Of a DNA stretch of 5,088 nt, positions 1 to 5,088 are shown one piece after another. Both the position numbers and the translations under genes were made by a program. Source of the DNA: JBHEPS01 sp046261635 (lineage in GTDB: Bacteria; Acidobacteriota; Thermoanaerobaculia; Gp7-AA8). Where the stretch lies: positions 1 through 5,088 of the forward strand of contig JBHEOL010000210.1 of NCBI GenBank assembly GCA_046261635.1, written 5' to 3'. Below the pieces are notes generated by a model that saw only the letters and a program-made list of their open reading frames with translations, searched no databases and was not told where the DNA came from. Positions within the stretch are counted from its first letter, which is position 1; each line of letters opens with the position of its first letter.

Positions 1-190
1 GGCCCGAGGGGATGCGCGATCGGTCGCGCGGGTCGCGATGTTTCTCGGACTCGATTATGCCGACTTTCGCGGCATGGCGATCTGCATTCGCGCCATCGGA
101 GCAACCGACTTTCGGGCTCTTCGGAACTTTCATCGCGCGCACGGCGTTTCCTCTCGCGTGAATGCCCCCGCCGCATCGCAGCAAGAGCGA
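1..190 (+). other. Upstream leader of uvrC, no convincing gene
   Basis: This stretch holds no gene I can support. The uvrC reading frame is open all the way to the left edge, with in-frame ATGs at 38 and 74 and a GTG at 158. The translated extension does not resemble the start of UvrC, and third-position GC is lower here than in the uvrC body. A second frame is open from the left edge to a TGA at 159-161 that overlaps the GTG at 158. It could be the tail of an upstream gene, but its peptide is not recognisable. I see no clear promoter or Shine-Dalgarno site. Confidence 0.4.
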
Positions 191-2008
191 ATGCGCCGCC
201 TCAAGGATCGCCTGAAGGAGATTCCCACGCGGCCCGGAGTCTACCTCCACCGCAACGCCGGCGGCGAAGTGATCTACGTCGGCAAGGCCCGGAGCCTTCG
301 CAGCCGGGTCGCTTCCTATCTGGCCGGTCGAGGGGTGCGCGACCCCAAGACCTGGGCCCTGATCGCCGAGATCGAGTCGATCGACTTCGTCGAGACCAGC
401 AACGAGCTCGAGGCCATTCTGCTCGAGAACAACCTGATCAAGACGCACCAGCCGCGCTACAACATCCTGCTCCGGGACGACAAGACCTATCCCTACATCA
501 AGGTCACCATGTCCGAGGACTATCCCCGCGTCGTGTTCACCCGCCGGGTGGATCGGCGGAAAGGGGATCTCTACTTCGGCCCTTTCTTCGCGGGAACCGC
601 GCGGAAGATTCTCAAACTCGTCGGCGACCAGTTCCGGCTGCGAAGCTGCGACATCGATATCGAGTCCGGCAAGGACGCGCTCCCCAGACCCTGCCTCTAC
701 TACGACATGCATCAGTGTCTCGGGCCCTGCCTCGTCGGGCTGACCACTGACGAGCAGTACCGCGAGATGGTCGACGACGTGATCCTGTTTCTCGGCGGGC
801 GCCGTCGCGAGCTGACCGAAAAGCTGAAAACGCGGATGTATGAGGCAGCCGCCCGGGAGCAGTTCGAGCTGGCCACCTACTACCGCGACCTGATCCGGAC
901 GACCGAGAGGATCCAGTCCGAGCAGCAGGTGGCTTCGCCCGGCGGGGAGGCGGTCGACGTATGGGGCCTCCATGAAGAGGGTGGGGATGTCGCGATCCAG
1001 ATCTTCGTCCTGCGGGACGGCAACATGGTGGACCGCCGCGAGCTGTTCTGGGAGAAAGTAGACGACTATCAACCTTCGTGGTTCCTCTCCGAGGTTCTTC
1101 AGCGCTATTACCAGGACAATCTCTTCATCCCGGCCGAGGTGCATCTTCCGGTTCCCATCGAGGAGCAGGAGCTGATCGAAGCGTGGATCGCCTCGCGGAG
1201 GGAGAAGAAGGTCGTGCTCCGAGTCCCGCAGCGAGGGCGCGGTGTCGATCGCCTCGAGCTCGCGAATCGGAACGCCCGGCTCGCGCACGAGTCGCGGTTC
1301 CGCAAGTCGACCCAGGACCGGCTGCAGATCGCCGCTTCGAGGCTGGGAGACGTGATCGGCTTCGAGGGAGCGGAGGTCCGGACGATCGAGTCGTTCGACA
1401 TCTCGAACTTCCAGGGTACCGATTCGGTCGCGGGGATGGTGGCGTTCGACAGCGGAAAGTTCGATCGCACGAAGTACCGCATTTTCAATATTCGCTCGGT
1501 GGAAGGGGCCGATGATTTCCGATCGATGGCGGAGGCGGTGGGGCGGCGATATCGCCGCGTCGTGGGGGAGGGGCAGAAGCTCCCGGATCTGATTCTGATC
1601 GACGGGGGACGCGGGCAGCTCAACGCGGCTCTTGCGGCGTTGAGCAATCTCGAGATCGAGAACGTCGCGATCGCCGGTCTGGCGAAACGGGAAGAAGAGA
1701 TCTACCTTCCCGGTCTCGATGAACCGATCCGGCTCGAACGGACCGACCCCGCGCTGCATCTGCTGCAGATGATCCGCGATGAGACGCACCGCTTTGCCGT
1801 ATCATCGCATCGACGGCGAAGAGCGAGGCGAACGCTGACGAGCGAGCTCGATCAGCTTGCGGGAATCGGCGCCAAGAGGCGCAAACTCCTGCTCGAGCAC
1901 TTTGGCAGCCTTTCGGCAGTCCGCCAGGCTTCAGAAGGCGACCTGGCGAAAGTCCTCGGTCCGAAGGTGGGCCACACCGTCTGGGAACAACTGCACGCGA
2001 ATCCCTGA
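191..2008 (+). CDS. uvrC: UvrABC excinuclease subunit C
   Basis: UvrC makes both incisions around a DNA lesion after UvrA/UvrB damage recognition, in cytoplasmic nucleotide excision repair. Numbering is from the ATG at 191 (605 aa; E. coli UvrC is 610 aa). The N-terminal GIY-YIG nuclease shows GVY (16-18), IYVGKA (28-33), Arg39 and the likely catalytic Glu79 in the LLENNLIK segment. Four cysteines (153, 168, 176, 180) have nearly the spacing of those reported to bind a 4Fe-4S cluster in E. coli UvrC. A UVR (UvrB-binding) helix pair lies at about 206-241. The RNase H-like 5' nuclease follows, with Asp403 in SFDISNFQG, Asp441/442, Asp471 in LIDGGRGQ and His533. A helix-hairpin-helix region (AGIGAKRRKLLLEHFG) closes the protein at about 553-600. 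ATG 191 was chosen because it places GVY where other UvrCs have it. Longer starts (GTG 158, ATG 38) are possible, and none of them has a good Shine-Dalgarno site. It is probably the first gene of a four-gene unit. Confidence 0.97.
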   Translation: MRRLKDRLKEIPTRPGVYLHRNAGGEVIYVGKARSLRSRVASYLAGRGVRDPKTWALIAEIESIDFVETSNELEAILLENNLIKTHQPRYNILLRDDKTYPYIKVTMSEDYPRVVFTRRVDRRKGDLYFGPFFAGTARKILKLVGDQFRLRSCDIDIESGKDALPRPCLYYDMHQCLGPCLVGLTTDEQYREMVDDVILFLGGRRRELTEKLKTRMYEAAAREQFELATYYRDLIRTTERIQSEQQVASPGGEAVDVWGLHEEGGDVAIQIFVLRDGNMVDRRELFWEKVDDYQPSWFLSEVLQRYYQDNLFIPAEVHLPVPIEEQELIEAWIASRREKKVVLRVPQRGRGVDRLELANRNARLAHESRFRKSTQDRLQIAASRLGDVIGFEGAEVRTIESFDISNFQGTDSVAGMVAFDSGKFDRTKYRIFNIRSVEGADDFRSMAEAVGRRYRRVVGEGQKLPDLILIDGGRGQLNAALAALSNLEIENVAIAGLAKREEEIYLPGLDEPIRLERTDPALHLLQMIRDETHRFAVSSHRRRRARRTLTSELDQLAGIGAKRRKLLLEHFGSLSAVRQASEGDLAKVLGPKVGHTVWEQLHANP

Positions 2009-2040
2009 GGGATTTGGAACCGTGATCGGCGCCCTCAGGG
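2003..2040 (+). repeat. Inverted repeat hairpin across the uvrC stop codon
   Basis: CCCTGAGGG at 2003-2011 is perfectly complementary to CCCTCAGGG at 2032-2040, leaving a 20-nt loop. The left arm contains the uvrC TGA (2006-2008), and the right arm ends about 10 nt before the purine-rich ribosome binding region of the next gene. No T-run follows, so it does not look like an intrinsic terminator. It could damp read-through, stabilise the mRNA or couple translation, but these roles are inference. Confidence 0.55.
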
Positions 2041-2047
2041 GGGCTGG

Positions 2048-2061
2048 GAGGGGGAGAAGGA
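2048..2061 (+). promoter_or_regulatory. Ribosome binding region of the DUF4388-SPOR gene
   Basis: A purine-only run (GAG then GGGGAG then AAGGA) ends 4 nt before the ATG at 2066. It offers several overlapping anti-Shine-Dalgarno matches and supports that start over internal ones. Confidence 0.6.
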
Positions 2062-2065
2062 AGCG

Positions 2066-3652
2066 ATGAAACTCGAAGGCGAACTCCAGGACATCGACAT
2101 CATCCGGCACCTGCTCGATCTGGCGGAGTCGCGATTCACTGGCGCGATCCGCTTCGAAAACGACGGAGTGATCAAGATCCTCTATCTCAAGGAAGGGGAC
2201 GTCCTGTCGGCGAGCACGAACGATCGCGCGGACAGTGTCGACGAGATCCTGCTGCGCGCTGGAAAGGTCAACCGCGATCACATCCGCCAGGCTCTCGGAA
2301 AGAGGAAGGACAACGAGACCCTGGGAGATGCGCTGCTGGCGCTCGGATTCATCGCCAAGAAAGAGCTCGTCTGGGCGCGTCGGGTGCAGGCCGTCGGAAT
2401 CATCCGGTCCATCCGCGACTGGCCCGCGGGGAGCTGGCAGTTGGTGCATGACTACCTTCCCAAGCGGGAAGAGGGGACTCTCTACTATCTTCCGCAAATC
2501 ATCCTCGAGTTGATCGTCACCGACTCCGACCGCAGCGCCGTCGAAAAGAGGGTCGACGGGGGAAACCCCGTGTTCGCCAGAACGGCCCTGTTCGACGACC
2601 GTTACGCCCGACTCGCCCTCAACGAGGATGCGGATCGCATCGTTGCAGAAATCGATGGTGACAGGACCGCCGCCGAGATCGCTGCCGCCTCCAAGCTCGA
2701 GACCTTCGCCGTCTACAAGCTGCTCCTCGCGCTCGAATCCCTCGGGATGCTCCAGCGCGACAAAACTCAACCATCACTTGAGGTTTCTACCCTCGGCGCC
2801 CCCGCTTCGGCAGCCGCCTTCGAGAGCGATCCGGACGAGCGGGTTCTCTCTTCGGAGGATGACCTCTCGGCCCATTTTAGCGATGAGACGTTTGGCGATC
2901 CGCTGTCGATGCCGATCGAGACTTCGATCCCCGCGGCCAGCGCCCCGACCGACTGGGACGCGGCCGACACGCCGGAAGGGCTCGATCAGGAAGTGGACCC
3001 CGATCCTGGCGTGGCAACCGCGGCGAACGATGCGAGGTACCGGCACGAGTCCTCGCGCAACTCGATCCTGATGCTCGGGGCTCTCCTCGTGACGATGGGA
3101 GTCCTCGCATTCTTTGGTTACCGGTGGTGGAGCGGGCAGGAGACGCCCGCGGAGGTCGAAACGGCTCCCGTCACCTCCATCGAAGAACTGGAGCCGGAGG
3201 CGTCCGAGCCCCCCTCCGAAGAAGGGCTCGCCTCGAACGACGCACCAATCGACCCGCCCCTCGCAGCTCCGGCTCCCGTGCAGCCGCTCCCCGCGACTCC
3301 TCCTCCGGCGACGGCGACCGTCGCACCACCTGTCTCGCCGCCGGCGGGATCGACCGACCCGCTTCGGGAGCGATACCAGTCCATGGCTGACGAGTTCGCC
3401 CGCGAACGCGCCTCGGTCGGCTACACCGTGCAATTCGAGATCGTTTGCGAGACCGCCTCGGTCACCCGGGCGCTCCGCGAAGGGGGCGATCAGGTGTGGT
3501 TCGTGCCGATCCGCTACAGAGAGCGCCCCTGTTTCCGCGTATTCTGGGGGCGATACGATACACGCGAAGCTGCGGAGAGCGCGAAGGGCCAGATCCCGGC
3601 ATCCCTGAGCGGCAGCGGGCCGACGATCGTCCGGCCCGGGGAGGTCCGCTGA
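2066..3652 (+). CDS. DUF4388 (PATAN-like) - transmembrane - SPOR-domain protein
   Basis: A 528-aa single-pass envelope protein. Residues about 3-130 match the DUF4388/PATAN pattern: GELQDIDIIRHLLDLAES, then a YLKEGDVLSAST turn, then helical LGDALLALGFI and VQAVGIIRSI segments. This domain is known from PatA-like response regulators and gliding or polarity proteins. Residues about 185-230 (DGDRTAAEIAAASKL, LLLALESLGML) look like a small winged-helix-type extension. An acidic low-complexity stretch runs to about 330. One membrane helix follows at about 334-352 (ILMLGALLVTMGVLAFFGY), preceded by arginines, which predicts the N-terminus in the cytoplasm. A Pro/Ala/Glu-rich linker (about 355-435) leads to a divergent SPOR-like domain at 453-525, with YTVQF at the start and CFRVFWGRYDTREAAESA near the end. 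SPOR domains bind denuded peptidoglycan glycans, often at division septa. The DUF4388 and TM calls are firm and the SPOR call is fairly firm. The specific function is unknown. Confidence 0.88.
   Translation: MKLEGELQDIDIIRHLLDLAESRFTGAIRFENDGVIKILYLKEGDVLSASTNDRADSVDEILLRAGKVNRDHIRQALGKRKDNETLGDALLALGFIAKKELVWARRVQAVGIIRSIRDWPAGSWQLVHDYLPKREEGTLYYLPQIILELIVTDSDRSAVEKRVDGGNPVFARTALFDDRYARLALNEDADRIVAEIDGDRTAAEIAAASKLETFAVYKLLLALESLGMLQRDKTQPSLEVSTLGAPASAAAFESDPDERVLSSEDDLSAHFSDETFGDPLSMPIETSIPAASAPTDWDAADTPEGLDQEVDPDPGVATAANDARYRHESSRNSILMLGALLVTMGVLAFFGYRWWSGQETPAEVETAPVTSIEELEPEASEPPSEEGLASNDAPIDPPLAAPAPVQPLPATPPPATATVAPPVSPPAGSTDPLRERYQSMADEFARERASVGYTVQFEIVCETASVTRALREGGDQVWFVPIRYRERPCFRVFWGRYDTREAAESAKGQIPASLSGSGPTIVRPGEVR
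3638..3644 (+). promoter_or_regulatory. Shine-Dalgarno site of the DUF4126 gene
   Basis: GGGGAGG lies 7 nt before the ATG at 3652, inside the last codons of the preceding gene. It fixes the DUF4126 start at 3652 rather than at the upstream in-frame ATG at 3445. Confidence 0.75.
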
Positions 3653-4218
3653 TGATCGAATGGGTGGCGTCTCTGATCACTTCCGTAGGGCTCGGACTCG
3701 GCGCCGGTGTCAACGCCTACGCGACGTTTCTCGTGTTCGGGCTGCTGTCGCGCTTCTACCCGCTTCTCTTCCAGGGCGATCTCGCGACGTTCTTCGCTTC
3801 CACCCCGGTGCTGGTGACGGTCGGCGTGCTCTATGTGATCGAGTTCGCCGCGGACAAGTTTCCGGGTCTCGACCACATCTGGGACGCGATTCACACGTTC
3901 ATCCGGCCGGCCGCGGGCGCCCTGGTCGCTTTCGCATCCACGACTCCGGAGATGCCGCAGGGGGTCGCCATCCTCGCCGCGGTTCTGGGCGGGGGAGCCG
4001 CGCTCGGGAGCCACCTGACCAAGTCGGCGATCCGGGCGACGAGCACGGCAACGACCGGAGGGATCGCCAATCCGGCTCTCTCGGTCGGCGAGGATGTTTT
4101 CGCAATCGGCCAGTCGCTGCTGGCGGTTTTTCTCCCGTTCGTCTTTCTCGCGTTGATGGCGGCCTTTCTTCTCGCCCTGATGGCGTGGCTCCTCCGCCCC
4201 CGGCGCGGGCGCATTTGA
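3652..4218 (+). CDS. DUF4126 family multi-pass membrane protein
   Basis: A 188-aa inner-membrane protein of unknown function. It matches the DUF4126 pattern: GAGVNAY at 17-23, E-x-x-AADKFPGLDH at 64-75, the HTFIRPAAGA block at 81-90, SHLTK at 120-124, and NPALSVGED at 140-148. Hydrophobic segments suggest about five membrane spans: about 5-34, 51-67, 84-96, 103-119 and 152-181. A basic tail (RPRRGR) follows the last span and is probably cytoplasmic. The ATG overlaps the TGA of the preceding gene by one base (TGATG), so translation is probably coupled. Charged and polar residues conserved around the membrane segments (Glu64, Asp68, Lys69, Asp74, His75, His81, Arg85) hint at a transport or catalytic role, but none is established. 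The tight link with the SPOR-domain gene suggests a joint envelope role, which is inference. Confidence 0.88.
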   Translation: MIEWVASLITSVGLGLGAGVNAYATFLVFGLLSRFYPLLFQGDLATFFASTPVLVTVGVLYVIEFAADKFPGLDHIWDAIHTFIRPAAGALVAFASTTPEMPQGVAILAAVLGGGAALGSHLTKSAIRATSTATTGGIANPALSVGEDVFAIGQSLLAVFLPFVFLALMAAFLLALMAWLLRPRRGRI

Positions 4219-4219
4219 C

Positions 4220-4223
4220 GGAG
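4220..4223 (+). promoter_or_regulatory. Shine-Dalgarno site of the NYN gene
   Basis: GGAG lies 5 nt before the ATG at 4229 and 11 nt before a second in-frame ATG at 4235. The shorter spacing favours 4229. Confidence 0.5.
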
Positions 4224-4228
4224 CGCTC

Positions 4229-4666
4229 ATGCGCATGCTGGTCGACGGTTCGAACCTTCTGGGGGCCCTGAGGCTCGACCGGGAGGGGGATGGGCCGAAA
4301 CGGGAGCTCCTCAAACTCCTGGCCAGCTACGGAAGGAGCCGGCGCCGGCGGATCCTCTGCTTCTTCGATGGTCCCCGGCCGTCCGCATTCGCCGCTCAGC
4401 TCGGCCACGTGACGGCCCGGTTTTCAGCCCCGCGATCCGCCGACGACGCCATCGTGGAAGAGGTGGAGAAGCTCGGCAAGGAGCCGTTCGAGGTCGTCAC
4501 CGGAGACCGGGCGCTCGCCTCCCGGTGCCGCCGGCGCAACGTCTCGATTCTCGATTCCGCGAGCTTCGCGCGCGATCTGGAGCGGACGGCGGAAGAAGGG
4601 GAGGGGAGCCCTCCCGCGGACGAGTGGGAGGCGTATTTTTCAGACCCCAAAAACAGGAACATATAG
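4229..4666 (+). CDS. YacP-like NYN domain protein, probable RNase
   Basis: A 145-aa soluble protein with the PIN-like NYN fold of the YacP family; B. subtilis YacP/Rae1 is a ribosome-associated endoribonuclease. The acidic metal-binding set expected of the fold is visible: Asp6 and Asn9 in LVDGSNLL, Asp47 in CFFDGPRP, Asp72/Asp73 in SADDAIVEEV, and Asp93 in VVTGDRALASRC. An Arg-rich patch (36-41) precedes the second motif and may contact RNA. The NYN core ends near residue 118. A short acidic linker and a DEWEAYFS tail follow, and the last few codons are AT-rich, unlike the rest of the gene. The protein is shorter than Bacillus YacP (about 170 aa) but appears complete. It starts 10 nt after the DUF4126 stop and is the last gene of the apparent operon. 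RNase activity is inferred from the fold and active-site residues; the substrate is unknown. Confidence 0.85.
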   Translation: MRMLVDGSNLLGALRLDREGDGPKRELLKLLASYGRSRRRRILCFFDGPRPSAFAAQLGHVTARFSAPRSADDAIVEEVEKLGKEPFEVVTGDRALASRCRRRNVSILDSASFARDLERTAEEGEGSPPADEWEAYFSDPKNRNI

Positions 4667-4668
4667 AA

Positions 4669-4684
4669 TGTCGGTACGCCGACA
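4669..4684 (+). repeat. Small hairpin just after the NYN stop codon
   Basis: TGTCGG and CCGACA form a 6-bp perfect stem around a TACG tetraloop, beginning 2 nt after the TAG at 4664-4666. No T-run follows, so it is not a standard Rho-independent terminator. It could be a 3'-end stabiliser or a weak terminator for the operon. Confidence 0.45.
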
Positions 4685-4760
4685 ATCAATCTAAGTCATT
4701 TAAACGGCTATGGTTAGCGCGATGAATTAGAGAGAGGCTAGGGGCTAGGGGCTAGGAAAA

Positions 4761-4791
4761 CCAGAAGCCAGAACCAGAACCAGAACCAGAA
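4761..4791 (+). repeat. Tandem CCAGAA hexamer repeat
   Basis: Five CCAGAA units occur at 4761-4766, 4768-4773, 4774-4779, 4780-4785 and 4786-4791. The last four are perfectly contiguous, and a single G separates the first from the rest. The array sits at the start of the loop of the long inverted repeat. The spacing is far too short and regular for a CRISPR array. Confidence 0.85.
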
Positions 4792-4832
4792 CATTACCAC
4801 CGTACCTGGACCTTTGCCGTTGCTTTTCCTAG

Positions 4833-4857
4833 CCCCTAGCCCCTAGTCCCAAGCCCC
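4833..4857 (-). other. Canonical G-quadruplex motif on the minus strand
   Basis: Four C-tracts on the + strand (4833-4836, 4840-4843, 4848-4850, 4854-4857) are separated by loops of 3, 4 and 3 nt. The minus strand therefore has four G-tracts of at least three, which fits the usual G3+/N1-7 rule. The complementary left arm has only two full GGGG tracts (4741-4744, 4748-4751) flanked by GG pairs, so there only a weaker two-layer quadruplex is possible. Folding in the cell is not shown. Confidence 0.55.
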
Positions 4858-4881
4858 TCTCTTTTCATCCTCGCGCTGCAA

Positions 4882-4909
4882 TTCTCCCCACGAAGTTCGC
4901 TGTTACAAC
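4882..4909 (+). promoter_or_regulatory. Weak candidate promoter for rnpB
   Basis: TACAAC at 4904-4909 matches 4 of 6 bases of the -10 consensus. TTCTCC at 4882-4887 matches 3 of 6 of the -35, with a 16-bp spacer. Transcription would then start near 4916, where the RNase P RNA is expected to begin. The match is weak; position relative to rnpB is the main support. Confidence 0.25.
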
Positions 4910-4915
4910 AGCCGT

Positions 4916-5088
<173 letters not shown>

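Larger units (their letters stand above)
4716..4877. repeat. Long imperfect inverted repeat, MITE-like or structured intergenic element
   Basis: This 162-nt fold-back fills most of the gap between the NYN gene and rnpB. The core is a 23-bp perfect stem (4738-4760 with 4824-4846) built from CTAGGGG/CCCCTAG heptamers, about 2.7 units per arm, capped by AAAA/TTTT. Pairing continues outward through AGAGAGG 4731-4737 with CCTCTCT 4856-4862, GATGAA 4721-4726 with TTCATC 4864-4869, and AGCGC 4716-4720 with GCGCT 4873-4877. The right arm carries one extra degenerate heptamer (TCCCAAG) plus CC as a 9-nt bulge (4847-4855). The 63-nt loop contains hexamer repeats. No ORF lies inside. A T-run of four (4862-4865) follows the G/C-rich stem, so it might also end transcription of the operon. 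I see no target-site duplication, so a mobile origin is only inferred. Confidence 0.8.

Noticed and set aside
1931..2770. 279-codon open frame on the minus strand over the uvrC end and the DUF4388 gene
   Set aside because: It is antisense to two well-supported genes, has no recognisable domain, and is explained by the absence of stops in GC-rich codon use.
3445..3651. Upstream extension of the DUF4126 frame from the ATG at 3445
   Set aside because: It overlaps the SPOR-domain coding sequence, and the added residues are Arg/Gly-rich and unlike the family. The ATG at 3652 has a strong ribosome binding site.
3514..4314. 266-codon minus-strand open frame over the DUF4126 gene
   Set aside because: Arg/Pro/Ser-rich translation with no motif, opposite a gene with clear DUF4126 motifs and its own Shine-Dalgarno site.
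4669..4684. Intrinsic terminator after the NYN gene
   Set aside because: The stem is only 6 bp and no T-run follows, so it is listed only as a hairpin.
4525..4725. Small + strand frame running past the NYN stop
   Set aside because: It is an out-of-frame shadow of the NYN gene with no start signal and no recognisable protein.
4761..4791. CRISPR-like array
   Set aside because: The units are only 6 nt and contiguous, with no spacers and no cas genes.
4716..4877. Insertion sequence with transposase
   Set aside because: The element is too short and has no coding frame. I found no clear target duplication at its ends, so only a non-autonomous or structural repeat is possible.

Overview
The window is GC-rich and densely packed with genes over its first 4.67 kb, all on the + strand. 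It then drops into a visibly more AT-rich, repeat-filled gap of about 250 bases and ends inside a structural RNA gene. The combination of a DUF4388-TM-SPOR envelope protein, a DUF4126 membrane protein and high-GC codon use suggests a Gram-negative soil or environmental bacterium. My guess is Acidobacteriota or a Myxococcota/Deltaproteobacteria relative; this rests on gene content and style, not on a phylogenetic marker comparison.

Layout. 1-190: leader of uncertain content, where the uvrC frame is open to the left edge. 191-2008: uvrC, nucleotide excision repair endonuclease, with both nuclease centres, four cysteines and the helix-hairpin-helix tail intact. 2003-2040: hairpin enclosing the uvrC stop codon. 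2066-3652: single-pass membrane protein with a cytoplasmic DUF4388 (PATAN-like) domain and a C-terminal SPOR-like domain. 3652-4218: small multi-pass DUF4126 protein, overlapping the previous stop by one base. 4229-4666: YacP-like NYN ribonuclease-fold protein. 4669-4684: small hairpin. 4716-4877: long imperfect inverted repeat built of CTAGGGG heptamers, with CCAGAA hexamers in its loop. About 4916 to the right edge: 5' part of rnpB, the RNase P RNA, cut off by the window.

The four protein genes have short gaps (57 nt, a 1-nt overlap, 10 nt) and recognisable ribosome binding sites before the second, third and fourth, so they look like one transcription unit. No shared pathway is obvious: it joins DNA repair, an envelope or polarity-type protein, an unknown membrane protein and a likely RNase. 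rnpB is probably transcribed from its own promoter.

The most unusual part is the intergenic element 4716-4877. It is a fold-back structure with a 23-bp perfect core stem and outer pairing segments. Its C-rich arm gives a canonical four-tract G-quadruplex motif on the minus strand. It sits directly against the presumed rnpB promoter. It resembles a dispersed intergenic or MITE-like repeat, but copy number elsewhere cannot be judged from this window. Apart from it, I see no evidence of a new multi-gene system here.
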